Source of the DNA: CAYLLD01 sp964425135 | GTDB taxonomy: Bacteria > Pseudomonadota > Alphaproteobacteria > Rhodobacterales > Rhodobacteraceae | Assembly: GCA_964425135.1 (NCBI GenBank) | Contig: CAYRKW010000013.1 | Location: 1-62,182 of the forward strand | Reading direction: 5' to 3' | DNA: 62,182 bases | Shown: piece by piece, positions 18,214 through 27,494 of the stretch | Layout of the letters: every line of letters starts with the position of its first letter | How positions within the stretch are numbered: the stretch's first letter is position 1 | Notes under the pieces: model-generated | Seen by the model: the letters and a program-made list of their open reading frames with translations, nothing else | Databases searched by the model: none | Told to the model about the DNA's origin: nothing | Position numbers and translations under genes: made by a program

Positions 18214-18639
18214 ATGCCAATAGACTGGATTTACGGCCTGCTCGGCGGGCTGATGATCGGATGCGCTGCTGCGATATTTCTGCTCTTTAACGGACGGATC
18301 ATGGGGGCGAGCGGCATTCTGGGCTCGCTTGTGGATGGCACGTCCGGCAGCCAAACCAGCGAACGCCTCACCTTCGTGGCGGGCGTCATCCTCGCCCCCG
18401 CCATAGCCGTCTTGGCAACAGGTGGAGCGTCAACCAACGCCACTACGAACGCGGTTGTCCTGATTGCTGGCGGGCTGCTCGTGGGGCTTGGCACGCGCAT
18501 CGCCAATGGCTGCACCAGCGGCCATGGCGTTTGCGGCATCTCGCGCTTCTCCCTTCGCGGCATTGCTGCCACCTGCATCTACATCTTCGCTGGCGGCGTG
18601 ACCGTCCTAATTGCGCGTCACCTCTTGGGGTTGATCTGA
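18214..18639 (+). CDS. YeeE/YedE family (DUF395) sulfur-type transporter, first half
   Basis: A 141-residue inner membrane protein with about four hydrophobic segments and the GCTSGHGVCGISR signature of the YeeE/YedE family, whose Cys residues are used in thiosulfate passage in characterised members. The start at 18214 has GGAAGAA upstream; ATG 18202 is an alternative. It is half the size of full-length YeeE, and the following gene supplies the other half, overlapping it by one base. A sulfur-compound substrate is inferred from the family. Confidence 0.85.
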   Translation: MPIDWIYGLLGGLMIGCAAAIFLLFNGRIMGASGILGSLVDGTSGSQTSERLTFVAGVILAPAIAVLATGGASTNATTNAVVLIAGGLLVGLGTRIANGCTSGHGVCGISRFSLRGIAATCIYIFAGGVTVLIARHLLGLI

Positions 18640-19058
18640 TGCGGCTTCTGTTCTCCTTCGGCGCAGGCGCGCTCTTCGGCCTTGGCCTTCTGGTTTCCGG
18701 CATGACCGACACCACCAAGGTGCAAGGCTGGCTCGACCTCTTTGGCGCTTGGGATCCGACCCTGGCGTTCGTCTTCGCAGGCGCTCTGGCCCCGATGTTC
18801 ATCGCATGGCGCATCGCCCGCGCACGCGACGGCGCAGTGCTGGGCGGCAGCATCCCGATCCCCACCAATATCGAGCTTGATCGCCGTCTGATCCTCGGCT
18901 CAACCCTCTTTGGCGCAGGCTGGGGGCTTTCGGGCTTCTGCCCCGGCCCGGCCATGGCCTCATTGTCGTTCGGCGGCACCAGCGGCATCATCTTTCTCAT
19001 CGCCATGATCCTCGGGATGATCGGCGCGCGCGCCTTGCGCATGCCAAAGCCCGCTTGA
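18639..19058 (+). CDS. YeeE/YedE family (DUF6691-like) transporter, second half
   Basis: A 139-residue membrane protein with four hydrophobic segments and the motif GWGLSGFCPGPA, the partner signature to the GCTSGHG motif in the preceding protein. Its ATG shares a base with the stop codon of that gene (TGATG), so the two are translationally coupled and probably form a heteromeric channel for a reduced sulfur compound. The longer open frame from 18531 is in the wrong frame over the first gene. Confidence 0.84.
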   Translation: MRLLFSFGAGALFGLGLLVSGMTDTTKVQGWLDLFGAWDPTLAFVFAGALAPMFIAWRIARARDGAVLGGSIPIPTNIELDRRLILGSTLFGAGWGLSGFCPGPAMASLSFGGTSGIIFLIAMILGMIGARALRMPKPA

Positions 19059-19105
19059 CGCGCGGCTCCAAATAACATTGCATCACTGTGCAATCAGGAG
19101 CTGTC

Positions 19106-20899
19106 ATGAGTACGATAAAACCTTGGGAAGAGGTCGCAGCCGATTTGGTGCATGTCGCCATGGGACGCAGCGCAGCCGATTTGGTCATCACCAATGGCCG
19201 CTGGGTCAATGTGCATTCCGGCGAGGTCATCCCACAAACAGATTTGGCGATCAAATCTGGGCGCTTTGCCTATTGCGGCTCCGATGCCACCCATTGCATC
19301 GGCGATGAAACCCGCCTGATCGACGCTGGTGGGCGCTATATGGTGCCGGGTCTTTGCGATGCGCATATGCACGTGGAAAGCGGCATGGTGACGGTCACGG
19401 AATTTGCCCGCGCTGTGATCCCGCATGGTACCACATCCATGTTCATCGATCCTCATGAGATTGGCAATGTGCTTGGCCTTGAGGGCGTGCGGCTCATGCA
19501 TGACGAGGCAATGGGTCTGCCGATCAACGTCTTTGTGCAAATGCCCTCCTGCGTGCCGTCCGCGCCGGGGCTGGAGACCGCAGGCGCAAGCCTTGGTGTT
19601 GAGGACGTGGCCGCCGCGATGCAATGGCCCAATATCATAGGGCTGGGCGAGATGATGAATTTCCCCGGCGTCTTCAGCGGCGATGCGCAGATGCTGGGTG
19701 AGATTGCCGCCACCCAAGCGGCTGGCAAAACCGTCGGCGGCCATTACGCCTCCCCCGATCTTGGCCTGCCCTTCCACGGATATGTCGCAGGCGGTCCTGC
19801 CGATGATCACGAAGGCACCCGCCGCGAAGACGCAATTGCGCGCGTGCGGCAAGGGATGCGGGCGATGCTCCGCCTTGGGTCCGCGTGGTACGATGTCGCT
19901 GAGCAGATCAAAGCCGTCACCGAGGACGGTCTGGACCCGCGCAACGTGATCTTATGCACCGACGACAGCCATTCAGGCACGCTCGTCAACGACGGCCACA
20001 TGAACCGCGTCGTCCGCCACGCGATTGCGCAAGGATTGCCGCCGGTGACCGCGATCCAGATGGCGACCCTCAACACCGCCCAGCATTTCGGGCTGGAGCG
20101 TGATCTGGGCTCCATCACGCCGGGGCGGCGCGGCGATCTGATCCTGACCTCCGATCTTGCAACCCTGCCGATCGAGACTGTGATTGCCCGCGGTCAGGTT
20201 CTGGCGCGTGGCGGCGATCTTGAGGCGAAAATAGAGCCCGCCTCCTACCCCGACACCGCACGCGGCACTGTGCACTTGGGAAAGACCCTCAAAGCCCGCG
20301 ATTTCGATGTCACCCATGACGCCGACAAGGGTGAGGTTCGCGCTCGTGTTATTGGCGTTGTTGAGAACCAAGCCCCGACCAAAGCGCTGGAGCATGATCT
20401 GCACGTCACCAACGGCATCGTCGCCATGGATCGTGCCAATGATGTCTGTCAGATCGCGCTCGTCGAGCGGCATAAGGGCACCGGCGCAGTTCAGAACGCC
20501 TTCGTCTCTGGCTTTGGCTACACCACCGATTGCGCGGTTGCCTCAACGGTTGCTCACGACAGCCACCACATGATCGTGGTCGGCACCAACAAGGACGACA
20601 TGGCCCGCGCCGCCAACCGATTGGGCGAGGTCGGCGGCGGCGTGGTCGTCATCTCCAAAGGCATCGAAAAAGCGCTGGTGGAATTGCCCATCGCGGGCCT
20701 GATGTCCGACGAACGCGCAGAGGTTGTCGCGCAAAAGGCCGACCGGATGGTCAAGGCGATGCAAGACTGCGGTTGCACGCTCAACAACGCGTATATGCAA
20801 CACTCCCTGCTGGCGCTTGTGGTCATTCCTCAGCTACGCATTTCCGACAAGGGCCTTGTGGATGTGACCCAGTTCAAGGCGGTCGATACGTTCGTTTGA
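19106..20899 (+). CDS. ade: Adenine deaminase
   Basis: A 597-residue amidohydrolase converting adenine to hypoxanthine plus ammonia in purine salvage. The metal-binding motif DAHMHVES is present, followed by HGTTSMFIDPHEIGNV, GGHYA and the active-site CTDDSHSGTL segment; the C-terminal adenine-deaminase domain (about 400-590) is complete. The start at 19106 is supported by AGGAG 6 bp upstream; an ATG-like start at 19088 is less likely. The length matches the family. Confidence 0.93.
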   Translation: MSTIKPWEEVAADLVHVAMGRSAADLVITNGRWVNVHSGEVIPQTDLAIKSGRFAYCGSDATHCIGDETRLIDAGGRYMVPGLCDAHMHVESGMVTVTEFARAVIPHGTTSMFIDPHEIGNVLGLEGVRLMHDEAMGLPINVFVQMPSCVPSAPGLETAGASLGVEDVAAAMQWPNIIGLGEMMNFPGVFSGDAQMLGEIAATQAAGKTVGGHYASPDLGLPFHGYVAGGPADDHEGTRREDAIARVRQGMRAMLRLGSAWYDVAEQIKAVTEDGLDPRNVILCTDDSHSGTLVNDGHMNRVVRHAIAQGLPPVTAIQMATLNTAQHFGLERDLGSITPGRRGDLILTSDLATLPIETVIARGQVLARGGDLEAKIEPASYPDTARGTVHLGKTLKARDFDVTHDADKGEVRARVIGVVENQAPTKALEHDLHVTNGIVAMDRANDVCQIALVERHKGTGAVQNAFVSGFGYTTDCAVASTVAHDSHHMIVVGTNKDDMARAANRLGEVGGGVVVISKGIEKALVELPIAGLMSDERAEVVAQKADRMVKAMQDCGCTLNNAYMQHSLLALVVIPQLRISDKGLVDVTQFKAVDTFV

Positions 20900-21041
20900 G
20901 CCTTTGCTTGGCGACGCGCGCGCATTCCCCAATAGCGCACGCCGGGCGGACCCAGCCGGTGTCGCGGGCTGTCCTGATGACTCGACAAAAATGCCGCACA
21001 CCCTAGCTTATGAAGAAACGTAGCTCACGCAGGACCATCCA

Positions 21042-21539
21042 ATGAACCCATTCGCCCTCACCGCAGCGCTCTTATGCCTCGCCCAAGCCGCTTCCGCCGA
21101 TCTGCGCGTGACATTTGACGAAGGTGCGCCAAAGGACCGGTTTACCTTCGAGACAAGCGAGAACTGCGCGCTCACCGACGCCAAAATTGCCCTTGATCTG
21201 ACCGGCTCTGCGGGTGCGTTGATTTTTGATGTCACTGGCTCCGGCGCGGGCGTTGAGGTGTTCCAACCGTTCGAGATCGTCGCAGGCCGCGATGCGCTTG
21301 CTGCGTTGCCTCAGGTCAAGGATGGCGATACGGCGATTGAGCTCGATATCCGCGACATGGCGCTATCCCCCGTCGCCTTCACCATCGACGTTGACGACAC
21401 GATGGGCGCGCGGGAAATCACGGTGACGGGCTCCGAAATTCTCGGCGCGCAGGTGCAACTGGTGAGCGAAGCTGGCACATTTACGGGCGCGTTCGACGAC
21501 AAAGGCATCGCGCGGATAGATCTTCCATCCTGCGGCTAA
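21042..21539 (+). CDS. Secreted hypothetical protein
   Basis: A 165-residue protein with a clear signal peptide (residues 1-19, ending AQAASA). The mature part is acidic and beta-strand-rich, and I recognise no catalytic motif. Two cysteines are near residues 45 and 164. It overlaps the stop of the convergent glycosyltransferase gene by 4 bp. It resembles small periplasmic or extracellular proteins found in Rhodobacteraceae, but the function is unknown. Confidence 0.65.
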   Translation: MNPFALTAALLCLAQAASADLRVTFDEGAPKDRFTFETSENCALTDAKIALDLTGSAGALIFDVTGSGAGVEVFQPFEIVAGRDALAALPQVKDGDTAIELDIRDMALSPVAFTIDVDDTMGAREITVTGSEILGAQVQLVSEAGTFTGAFDDKGIARIDLPSCG

Positions 21540-23770
21540 GACGAGCGCGTCGGCTCAAAATCCTCCGGCACCGCGCTGGGCCCCTCAAGAAACACTTTGG
21601 TGCCGAAATGGTGCAAATGCCGTGATAGCGCGCGCAGCCTTGTTCCGGTGACCTCATCATAAAGCGCCCGATAATCGTCGCGCCCCATCAACTCCGCAAT
21701 CCGCGCCTTATGCGCCGCAACACAGGCGTCATGCTGCGCAGCGATCTGCGGATCGGCCTTCAGCGCCGCCAGCTCTGCCTCAAATGCCGGAAGCCGCGTT
21801 TGAATGCTCGCGTCTGTCGTGGCGTTATGGTTCATCCGAAACCAGTAAGCCAGTCCCTGATCCCGCTCCACATGATTGACCCGCCCCCGGTCGCGCTTAA
21901 CGAGAAAACTCTCCGCCGAGCGCAGCGCGTAGTGATTGAGCGTCACCAGATCATAGCCAATCGTCGATGTGTTCGACCGCCAGCCCGAGCGCAGAATGTT
22001 TTGCGGCATCTGCTGTCCCGCCCCGTTCACCCAGTTAATATCGTCGAGATACTCAGGCCGCAGCCCCTTGGGTCGATGAACGCCGAACTTTTTGTAGAAC
22101 CCGACATTGCGGAACAGCGTCTTGAAGCCCCAGGCCTGATGCGGTTTGCGGGTGATCGGCGCGGCCGCATGGGTGAATTGCCGCAGGATCGGCGCATCCT
22201 CGAACCGCGCAACATCGCCATTGCCAAAGAGCCGCCAGGTCAGCGCAAACATATTTGCCTCCGGGGCCGCCGCGAACAGATCTGCGAGCCGCCCCGCGCC
22301 TACATGGATATTGATGAACTCATCCACATCCATGCAGATGATCCAATCAGCCTCATGCGCAACCTGCGTCTCCGCCGCATCATGGAGCGCCGCATGCTGG
22401 GGTCGCTCGCCGGTTGTGCGATACGGGTTTTGCCGGTGGGTCACATGCCCCTTGTGCGCCAGCAGATCAAACATCGCGTCCGTTCCGTCGGTGCAATCAT
22501 TGGTGTAGGCCAGAAAATCCGTCACCCCGATGGCCCGATGATAAGCAAGCCATTCCAGAATGAACGGCCCTTCGTTTTTCATCGTGGTGACGGCCAGAAT
22601 GCGCTCGTTTTTCCAGCCCGAGGGGTCAATTTTCGGCAGCGCAGGTGGCAATTTCGGCACCGCCCCGAACTCTGCGTCCATCAGCGCAGCAACCGTATCA
22701 TCACCGACAAGGCTGGTCTTCGGAGCCAATTCGCTCGGCTTCAACCCCGGATGCCGGACTGCCATCGCGCGAAAGAATGCAAATTCAGCGCCCGCCGGAT
22801 CCGCCTCGCCGCCCGCGCGATGCTGCCGCCAAAAGACATCGCTTTGACCTGCACGCGGCGCGCTGCACCAGATGTTCGGCGCGCGCGCGCCATCAAACGC
22901 CACGCACCCATGCTCGGCAAAGCGCGGCGCTTGCTGATCGGAAAGCGTGAACGGATACACGGGCGTTCCGCCAAATTGCAGATAGCTTTCAGACCCTGCC
23001 GCCGCATCGAAAACCGAATGCGCCGCAGGTGCCACCAGATCGGCAGGCGTTGCAAAAAGAACTGCGCGCGCATTGCGCAGAAACCGGTGGCGTACCGCCT
23101 CCAACATGGCAATCTCGACCAGAGAAGATCGCCATGGATCAACACCAACCGGCTCCAACATCGCCTTGCCCGGCGCATCTGGCGCGTAGTGCCGCGATTG
23201 CTCCGGCCCCTCTTGCGGATCGCCAAGCGGCACAGGGCAATCGGCCCAGATCACCGTCTCCATCCCCTCGATTGTGCGATCCTTGAGCTGCGCGCGCACG
23301 CACGCTTCCTCCGGCACCCGATTGATCAAAACCGCGCCATTCGCCCAATGCGTGCGGGCGTGATAGGCGAGCCAGTCGTTCAAAACATCGACGCTTTGCC
23401 CGTTCACGAAGGCAAAGAGCACATTCTTGCCCGCCATTTGATCTAGGGGCGCGGCGATTTCGGGCGTGATCTGCGCCCCGCTCCACGACAGGGCGAGTGA
23501 TTGACGCGCGTTACCTTCCAGCCTCAGATGCACACCGCGTGGAACAGCGCGCACAACAGGCGTTTGCCTGTTTCCATTCAACGTGATTTCAATCTCCGCC
23601 GGATCAAGCTGGCTCATTTCGGGGCGCAGAAAGATATGAATGCCATCAGCCTCGAAACAATCGATCACCAAGAGCGGCGAGACGAGCCGCAGCTTGCGCA
23701 TCTCCAACGTTTGCGCCCAGACGCGTGGCAGCAGCATGCTTTGTGTTGCCGTGCGCACGACCGCTGTCAC
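21536..23770 (-). CDS. Glycosyltransferase family 2-like/GT92-type protein, two-domain
   Basis: A 744-residue protein. The C-terminal half (about residues 390-740) is a GT-A glycosyltransferase with TTMKNEGPFILEWLAYHR, YTNDCTDGTD and the metal-binding DxD motif in MDVDEF (480-485), like Glyco_tranf_2_4/GT92 proteins. The N-terminal half (about 110-300) carries a similar WLAYH segment (133-137) but lacks a DxD, suggesting a degenerate second domain. No membrane segment is evident, so it probably acts in the cytoplasm, perhaps on surface polysaccharide. It overlaps the upstream related glycosyltransferase by 4 bp. Confidence 0.78.
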   Translation of the reverse strand: MTAVVRTATQSMLLPRVWAQTLEMRKLRLVSPLLVIDCFEADGIHIFLRPEMSQLDPAEIEITLNGNRQTPVVRAVPRGVHLRLEGNARQSLALSWSGAQITPEIAAPLDQMAGKNVLFAFVNGQSVDVLNDWLAYHARTHWANGAVLINRVPEEACVRAQLKDRTIEGMETVIWADCPVPLGDPQEGPEQSRHYAPDAPGKAMLEPVGVDPWRSSLVEIAMLEAVRHRFLRNARAVLFATPADLVAPAAHSVFDAAAGSESYLQFGGTPVYPFTLSDQQAPRFAEHGCVAFDGARAPNIWCSAPRAGQSDVFWRQHRAGGEADPAGAEFAFFRAMAVRHPGLKPSELAPKTSLVGDDTVAALMDAEFGAVPKLPPALPKIDPSGWKNERILAVTTMKNEGPFILEWLAYHRAIGVTDFLAYTNDCTDGTDAMFDLLAHKGHVTHRQNPYRTTGERPQHAALHDAAETQVAHEADWIICMDVDEFINIHVGAGRLADLFAAAPEANMFALTWRLFGNGDVARFEDAPILRQFTHAAAPITRKPHQAWGFKTLFRNVGFYKKFGVHRPKGLRPEYLDDINWVNGAGQQMPQNILRSGWRSNTSTIGYDLVTLNHYALRSAESFLVKRDRGRVNHVERDQGLAYWFRMNHNATTDASIQTRLPAFEAELAALKADPQIAAQHDACVAAHKARIAELMGRDDYRALYDEVTGTRLRALSRHLHHFGTKVFLEGPSAVPEDFEPTRSS

Positions 23771-24801
23771 GATTTGGCTTTCTTTCCGTAAACCAGACGG
23801 AAGGCGTCATAAATTCTCTGGGTTTCGTCCCGATTGGCAGGCCGCGTTGGCCCTGCAACAACGGTTGCAGCATAAAGCTCCGCGCCTTCGCGGGTTTGCA
23901 TCACAGCTTCCGCCGTATTGCGATGCCAGGTGCAAGCATCGTTATGGAGGCGCGCCAATTCCGTATCGGCCCGCAGCGTTTCATACGCCGGCGCAACTTC
24001 TGGCCAGCGGTTGGCCAACACCGCATCGCTTTCGCTGGCAAAATTGCGTAAGACCCAATATTTCAGATCAATCGGCACATCCATGTGATTGGGCAAGCCG
24101 CGCAAAGATTTCACCAGAAAACTTTGCCGCGATCGCAACGCGTAATGGTTAATCTGTGCAAGCGCATTGCCCGCATCCGGTCCGATCAACAGCGGACTTT
24201 TGGGATTGAACCCTTGCGAGACCGGACGCCCGTCGCCATTGAGCCAGCGCACCCGCGCGCCGGACGAGCTGCGCGGTGCATGAATGCCCGGCTGATCTAA
24301 CCGCTCGGACGGGCGGTAGATCGTTTTGAACATCATTCCCTGACGCGGGAAGTGATAGGGATAGGGGCTGCATTTTGTAAATTGCGCGACCACCGGCGTG
24401 TCTTCAAACAGGCTCACATCCGCATTGCCAAAAAACCGCCAAGGGATCGAAATTGCATCCGCCCCATCGCTTGCATCGATCAATGCGTCCAATCCACCGT
24501 TGCGAATATTGAGAAATTCATCGACATCAAGATGCATCGCCCATTGTGCTGATTGAAGCGCCGGAGCCAGCGCTTGCGAGCGCAGTGCGGACCATTGTAC
24601 GCCGCGTTTTGGGTCGGGGTTATTGCGGATATGGGTGGCGAGCCCCAGACTGTGCAGCCTGTCGGCAATCGCATCCGTGCCGTCTTCGCAATCATTGGTG
24701 AACAGAACAATCGCATCAAAGCCCAAGGCGCGGTGATACGCGATCCATTCGAGCAGAAACGGTCCTTCGTTTTTCAGACAGGTGAACAGAAGACGGGACA
24801 T
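23767..24801 (-). CDS. Glycosyltransferase family 2-like/GT92-type protein
   Basis: A 344-residue GT-A glycosyltransferase. The N-terminus CLKNEGPFLLEWIAYHRALG, then LFTNDCEDGTD and the DxD motif in HLDVDEFL are the nucleotide-sugar and metal-binding elements. It closely parallels the C-terminal domain of the next gene, so the pair probably arose by duplication. The ATG lies directly at the beginning of the conserved domain, which fits this family. The acceptor is unknown; a role in capsule or exopolysaccharide decoration is an inference. Confidence 0.82.
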   Translation of the reverse strand: MSRLLFTCLKNEGPFLLEWIAYHRALGFDAIVLFTNDCEDGTDAIADRLHSLGLATHIRNNPDPKRGVQWSALRSQALAPALQSAQWAMHLDVDEFLNIRNGGLDALIDASDGADAISIPWRFFGNADVSLFEDTPVVAQFTKCSPYPYHFPRQGMMFKTIYRPSERLDQPGIHAPRSSSGARVRWLNGDGRPVSQGFNPKSPLLIGPDAGNALAQINHYALRSRQSFLVKSLRGLPNHMDVPIDLKYWVLRNFASESDAVLANRWPEVAPAYETLRADTELARLHNDACTWHRNTAEAVMQTREGAELYAATVVAGPTRPANRDETQRIYDAFRLVYGKKAKS

Positions 24802-24866
24802 GCGATAGCTCTTTGGCTTATTTTACATCCGTCATAGGTGAAACCGGTTGGGCTGGCAATGACGCC

Positions 24867-24896
24867 AAAACCGCCTGCGCGCGGGGCGCAGGGCGG
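24867..24896 (-). terminator. Terminator of the rimP-nusA-ylxR-infB operon
   Basis: On the minus strand a 10-bp GC stem with one bulge (24892-24896 and 24886-24890 with 24876-24880 and 24871-24875) is followed by TTTT (24870-24867). It lies about 75 bp past the infB stop codon. Confidence 0.65.
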
Positions 24897-24969
24897 GATC
24901 TTGGATATTTGTGAACCAAAGAAGGGCTGGTGCGGCGCGCTATACACGCGCTGCGCCTGTGTCGACAGG

Positions 24970-27471
24970 TCAGTCGAGTTTGCGCTCGATTTCCTGGGTT
25001 TCGAAAATCTCGATGACGTCGCCTTCGCGAATGTCTTCGTAGTTCTCGAACGCCATGCCGCATTCCTGCCCGCCCTGCACCTCTTTGACCTCATCCTTGA
25101 AGCGTTTGAGGGTTTTGAGCCGGCCTTCGTGGATGACCACATCGTCGCGCAGCAAGCGCACACCCGCATCGCGCCGTGCGACGCCTTCGGTGACTTCACA
25201 ACCGGCGATTTTGCCAACGCCGGTGATCTTAAAGACCTCCTTGATGGCGGCATAGCCGATGAAGGTTTCGCGCACTTCGGGGCTGAGCAGGCCTGCGGCG
25301 GCCGCTTTGATGTCGTCCACCAGATCGTAAATGATCGAGTAGTAGCGGATTTCCACGCCCTTCTGGTTCGCCGCGTTCCGCGCCGAGGCATTGGCCCGCA
25401 CGTTAAACCCGATGATCGGCGCGTTGGAAGCCTCTGCAAGCGTCACATCACTTTCCGTGATTGCGCCCACGCCCGCATGGAGAACGCGCACGCGCACTTC
25501 CTCGTTGCCGACTTTCTCCATCGCCTGCACAATCGCTTCGGTCGAGCCCTGCACATCGCCCTTCACCAGGATCGGCAACTCGGAGATATTCTCTTCCGCC
25601 TTGGCATTTGCCAAAAGCTGATCAAGGGTCACGCCCGCGCCGGATGCGGCCTTTTTGTCCTTGCTCAACTGCTCGCGATATTCCGCGATCTCACGCGCTT
25701 TGGCTTCATCAGGCACCACGTTGAGCACATCACCAGCCTCTGGCGTGCCGTTGAGCCCCAGAACCTCGACAGGTACCGATGGACCGGCGGATTTCACCCG
25801 CTCGCCTTTATCGTCAACGAGCGCACGGACCTTGCCCCATTGCTCGCCCACAACGAAGATATCGCCGGTGTTGAGCGTGCCTTTTTGCACCAGAACCGTC
25901 GCAACCGGACCGCGCCCTGTGTCGAGCTTGGCTTCGATCACCGCACCTTCGGCAGCACGATCGGGATTGGCTTTGAGTTCGAGCAATTCGGCCTGAAGCG
26001 CGATGTTTTCGAGCAAGGTATCGAGACCAGTTCCGTCAATCGCCGACACTTCCACATCCAGCACATCGCCGGACATTTTCTCGACGATCACCTCGTGTTG
26101 CAAAAGCTGCGTGCGCACTTTTTGCGGGTCGGCGCCTGGGCGGTCGATCTTGTTGATCGCCACGATCATCGGCACTTCGGCAGCTTTGGCGTGATTGATC
26201 GCCTCGATGGTCTGCGGCATGACGCTGTCGTCAGCGGCCACCACGAGAATGACGATATCTGTGACCTGCGCCCCGCGCGAGCGCATGGAGGTAAAGGCCG
26301 CGTGGCCCGGTGTGTCGAGGAAGGTCAGAACCGCCCCGTCTTTTTCGACCTGATAGGCGCCGATATGCTGGGTGATCCCCCCTGCCTCGCCAGAGACGAC
26401 GCTCTCGTTGCGGATCGCATCAAGGAGCGAGGTTTTGCCGTGATCGACGTGCCCCATGACGGTGATTACCGGCGGGCGCGGCTCAAGGCTCGCTTCATCA
26501 TCATCCTCGGAGATGATCACATCTTCCACATCCGCATCCGAGACGCGAACAGATTTATGGCCAAATTCTTCCACGATCAACTCGGCCGTATCCGCATCAA
26601 TCGACTGGTTTTGCGTGGCCATAATGCCGTTGGTCATCAGAGATTTGACGATATCGGCAACCCGCTCGGCCATCCGGTTGGCAAGTTCCTGAACAACGAT
26701 GGTCTCGGGGATCTGAACCTCACGCACGACCTTCTCGCGCTCAACCGGTCCGGCCTGCATCTTGCGCTTCTCGCGCTCCTGACGGCGACGCATCGCCGCC
26801 ATCGAGGGCCCGCGCTTGCCATCCTCGCCGCGCAGCGCGGTGTTGATGGTCAGCTTGCCGCGACGACGGTCCTGGTCGTTCCGACCGCCGCGGTTTTGCT
26901 TCTTGTCCTGCTGGGCACCGCGATCATCGCGCGGGGCGTCCTTGCGCGCCGGGGCCGTGCGGCGCTCGGCAGCTGGCTCGCCCGGAACGGCGGCAGCGGC
27001 GGCTGCCGCTGCTGCTGTTGGATCAGCACTTGCCGCGGTATCTGGTTGCGCCGCTGTTTTCTTCGCACGCTCTTCTTCGTCGGCGCGCCGCTTGGCAGCT
27101 TCCTCGCGCTCGCGCTCTTCGCGCTCTTTGGCTTCCTTGGCCGCACGCGCCTGCTCGCGCTCGGCCTCGCGGGCCTGCGCTTCGAGCTTCTCTTTTTCGG
27201 CGCGCTCGGTTTCAGAGGCTTGTGCTGCCGCGAGCGCTCTGCGACGGCGATCAAGCTCTGCATCGCTCATAGTCGCAGCGCCACCAGAGGCCCCTTTGCC
27301 ACCCGATGCGCTTCCGGGTTTGGGCACCACAACGCGCTTGCGCTTGGTCTCAACCACCACGGATTTGGACCGTCCATGAGAAAAGCTCTGCTTTACGCGG
27401 CTGGTCTCTGTCCCGCCACGCAAACCAAGCGGTTTCCCACTTCTGTTGTCGCTTCCTTTGGTGTCACTCAT
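24970..27471 (-). CDS. infB: Translation initiation factor IF-2
   Basis: An 833-residue GTPase that places initiator tRNA on the 30S subunit. The N-terminal third is charged, with long Glu/Arg/Ala-rich helices (about 75-140) typical of alphaproteobacterial IF-2. The G domain shows GHVDHGKTS (G1), DTPGH (G3) and NKID (G4), followed by domain II and the C-terminal fMet-tRNA-binding domain. It ends the rimP-nusA-ylxR-infB operon and lies 23 bp after ylxR. Confidence 0.97.
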   Translation of the reverse strand: MSDTKGSDNRSGKPLGLRGGTETSRVKQSFSHGRSKSVVVETKRKRVVVPKPGSASGGKGASGGAATMSDAELDRRRRALAAAQASETERAEKEKLEAQAREAEREQARAAKEAKEREEREREEAAKRRADEEERAKKTAAQPDTAASADPTAAAAAAAAAVPGEPAAERRTAPARKDAPRDDRGAQQDKKQNRGGRNDQDRRRGKLTINTALRGEDGKRGPSMAAMRRRQEREKRKMQAGPVEREKVVREVQIPETIVVQELANRMAERVADIVKSLMTNGIMATQNQSIDADTAELIVEEFGHKSVRVSDADVEDVIISEDDDEASLEPRPPVITVMGHVDHGKTSLLDAIRNESVVSGEAGGITQHIGAYQVEKDGAVLTFLDTPGHAAFTSMRSRGAQVTDIVILVVAADDSVMPQTIEAINHAKAAEVPMIVAINKIDRPGADPQKVRTQLLQHEVIVEKMSGDVLDVEVSAIDGTGLDTLLENIALQAELLELKANPDRAAEGAVIEAKLDTGRGPVATVLVQKGTLNTGDIFVVGEQWGKVRALVDDKGERVKSAGPSVPVEVLGLNGTPEAGDVLNVVPDEAKAREIAEYREQLSKDKKAASGAGVTLDQLLANAKAEENISELPILVKGDVQGSTEAIVQAMEKVGNEEVRVRVLHAGVGAITESDVTLAEASNAPIIGFNVRANASARNAANQKGVEIRYYSIIYDLVDDIKAAAAGLLSPEVRETFIGYAAIKEVFKITGVGKIAGCEVTEGVARRDAGVRLLRDDVVIHEGRLKTLKRFKDEVKEVQGGQECGMAFENYEDIREGDVIEIFETQEIERKLD

Positions 27472-27494
27472 TGCCTACCAAACCTTTCAAACCA

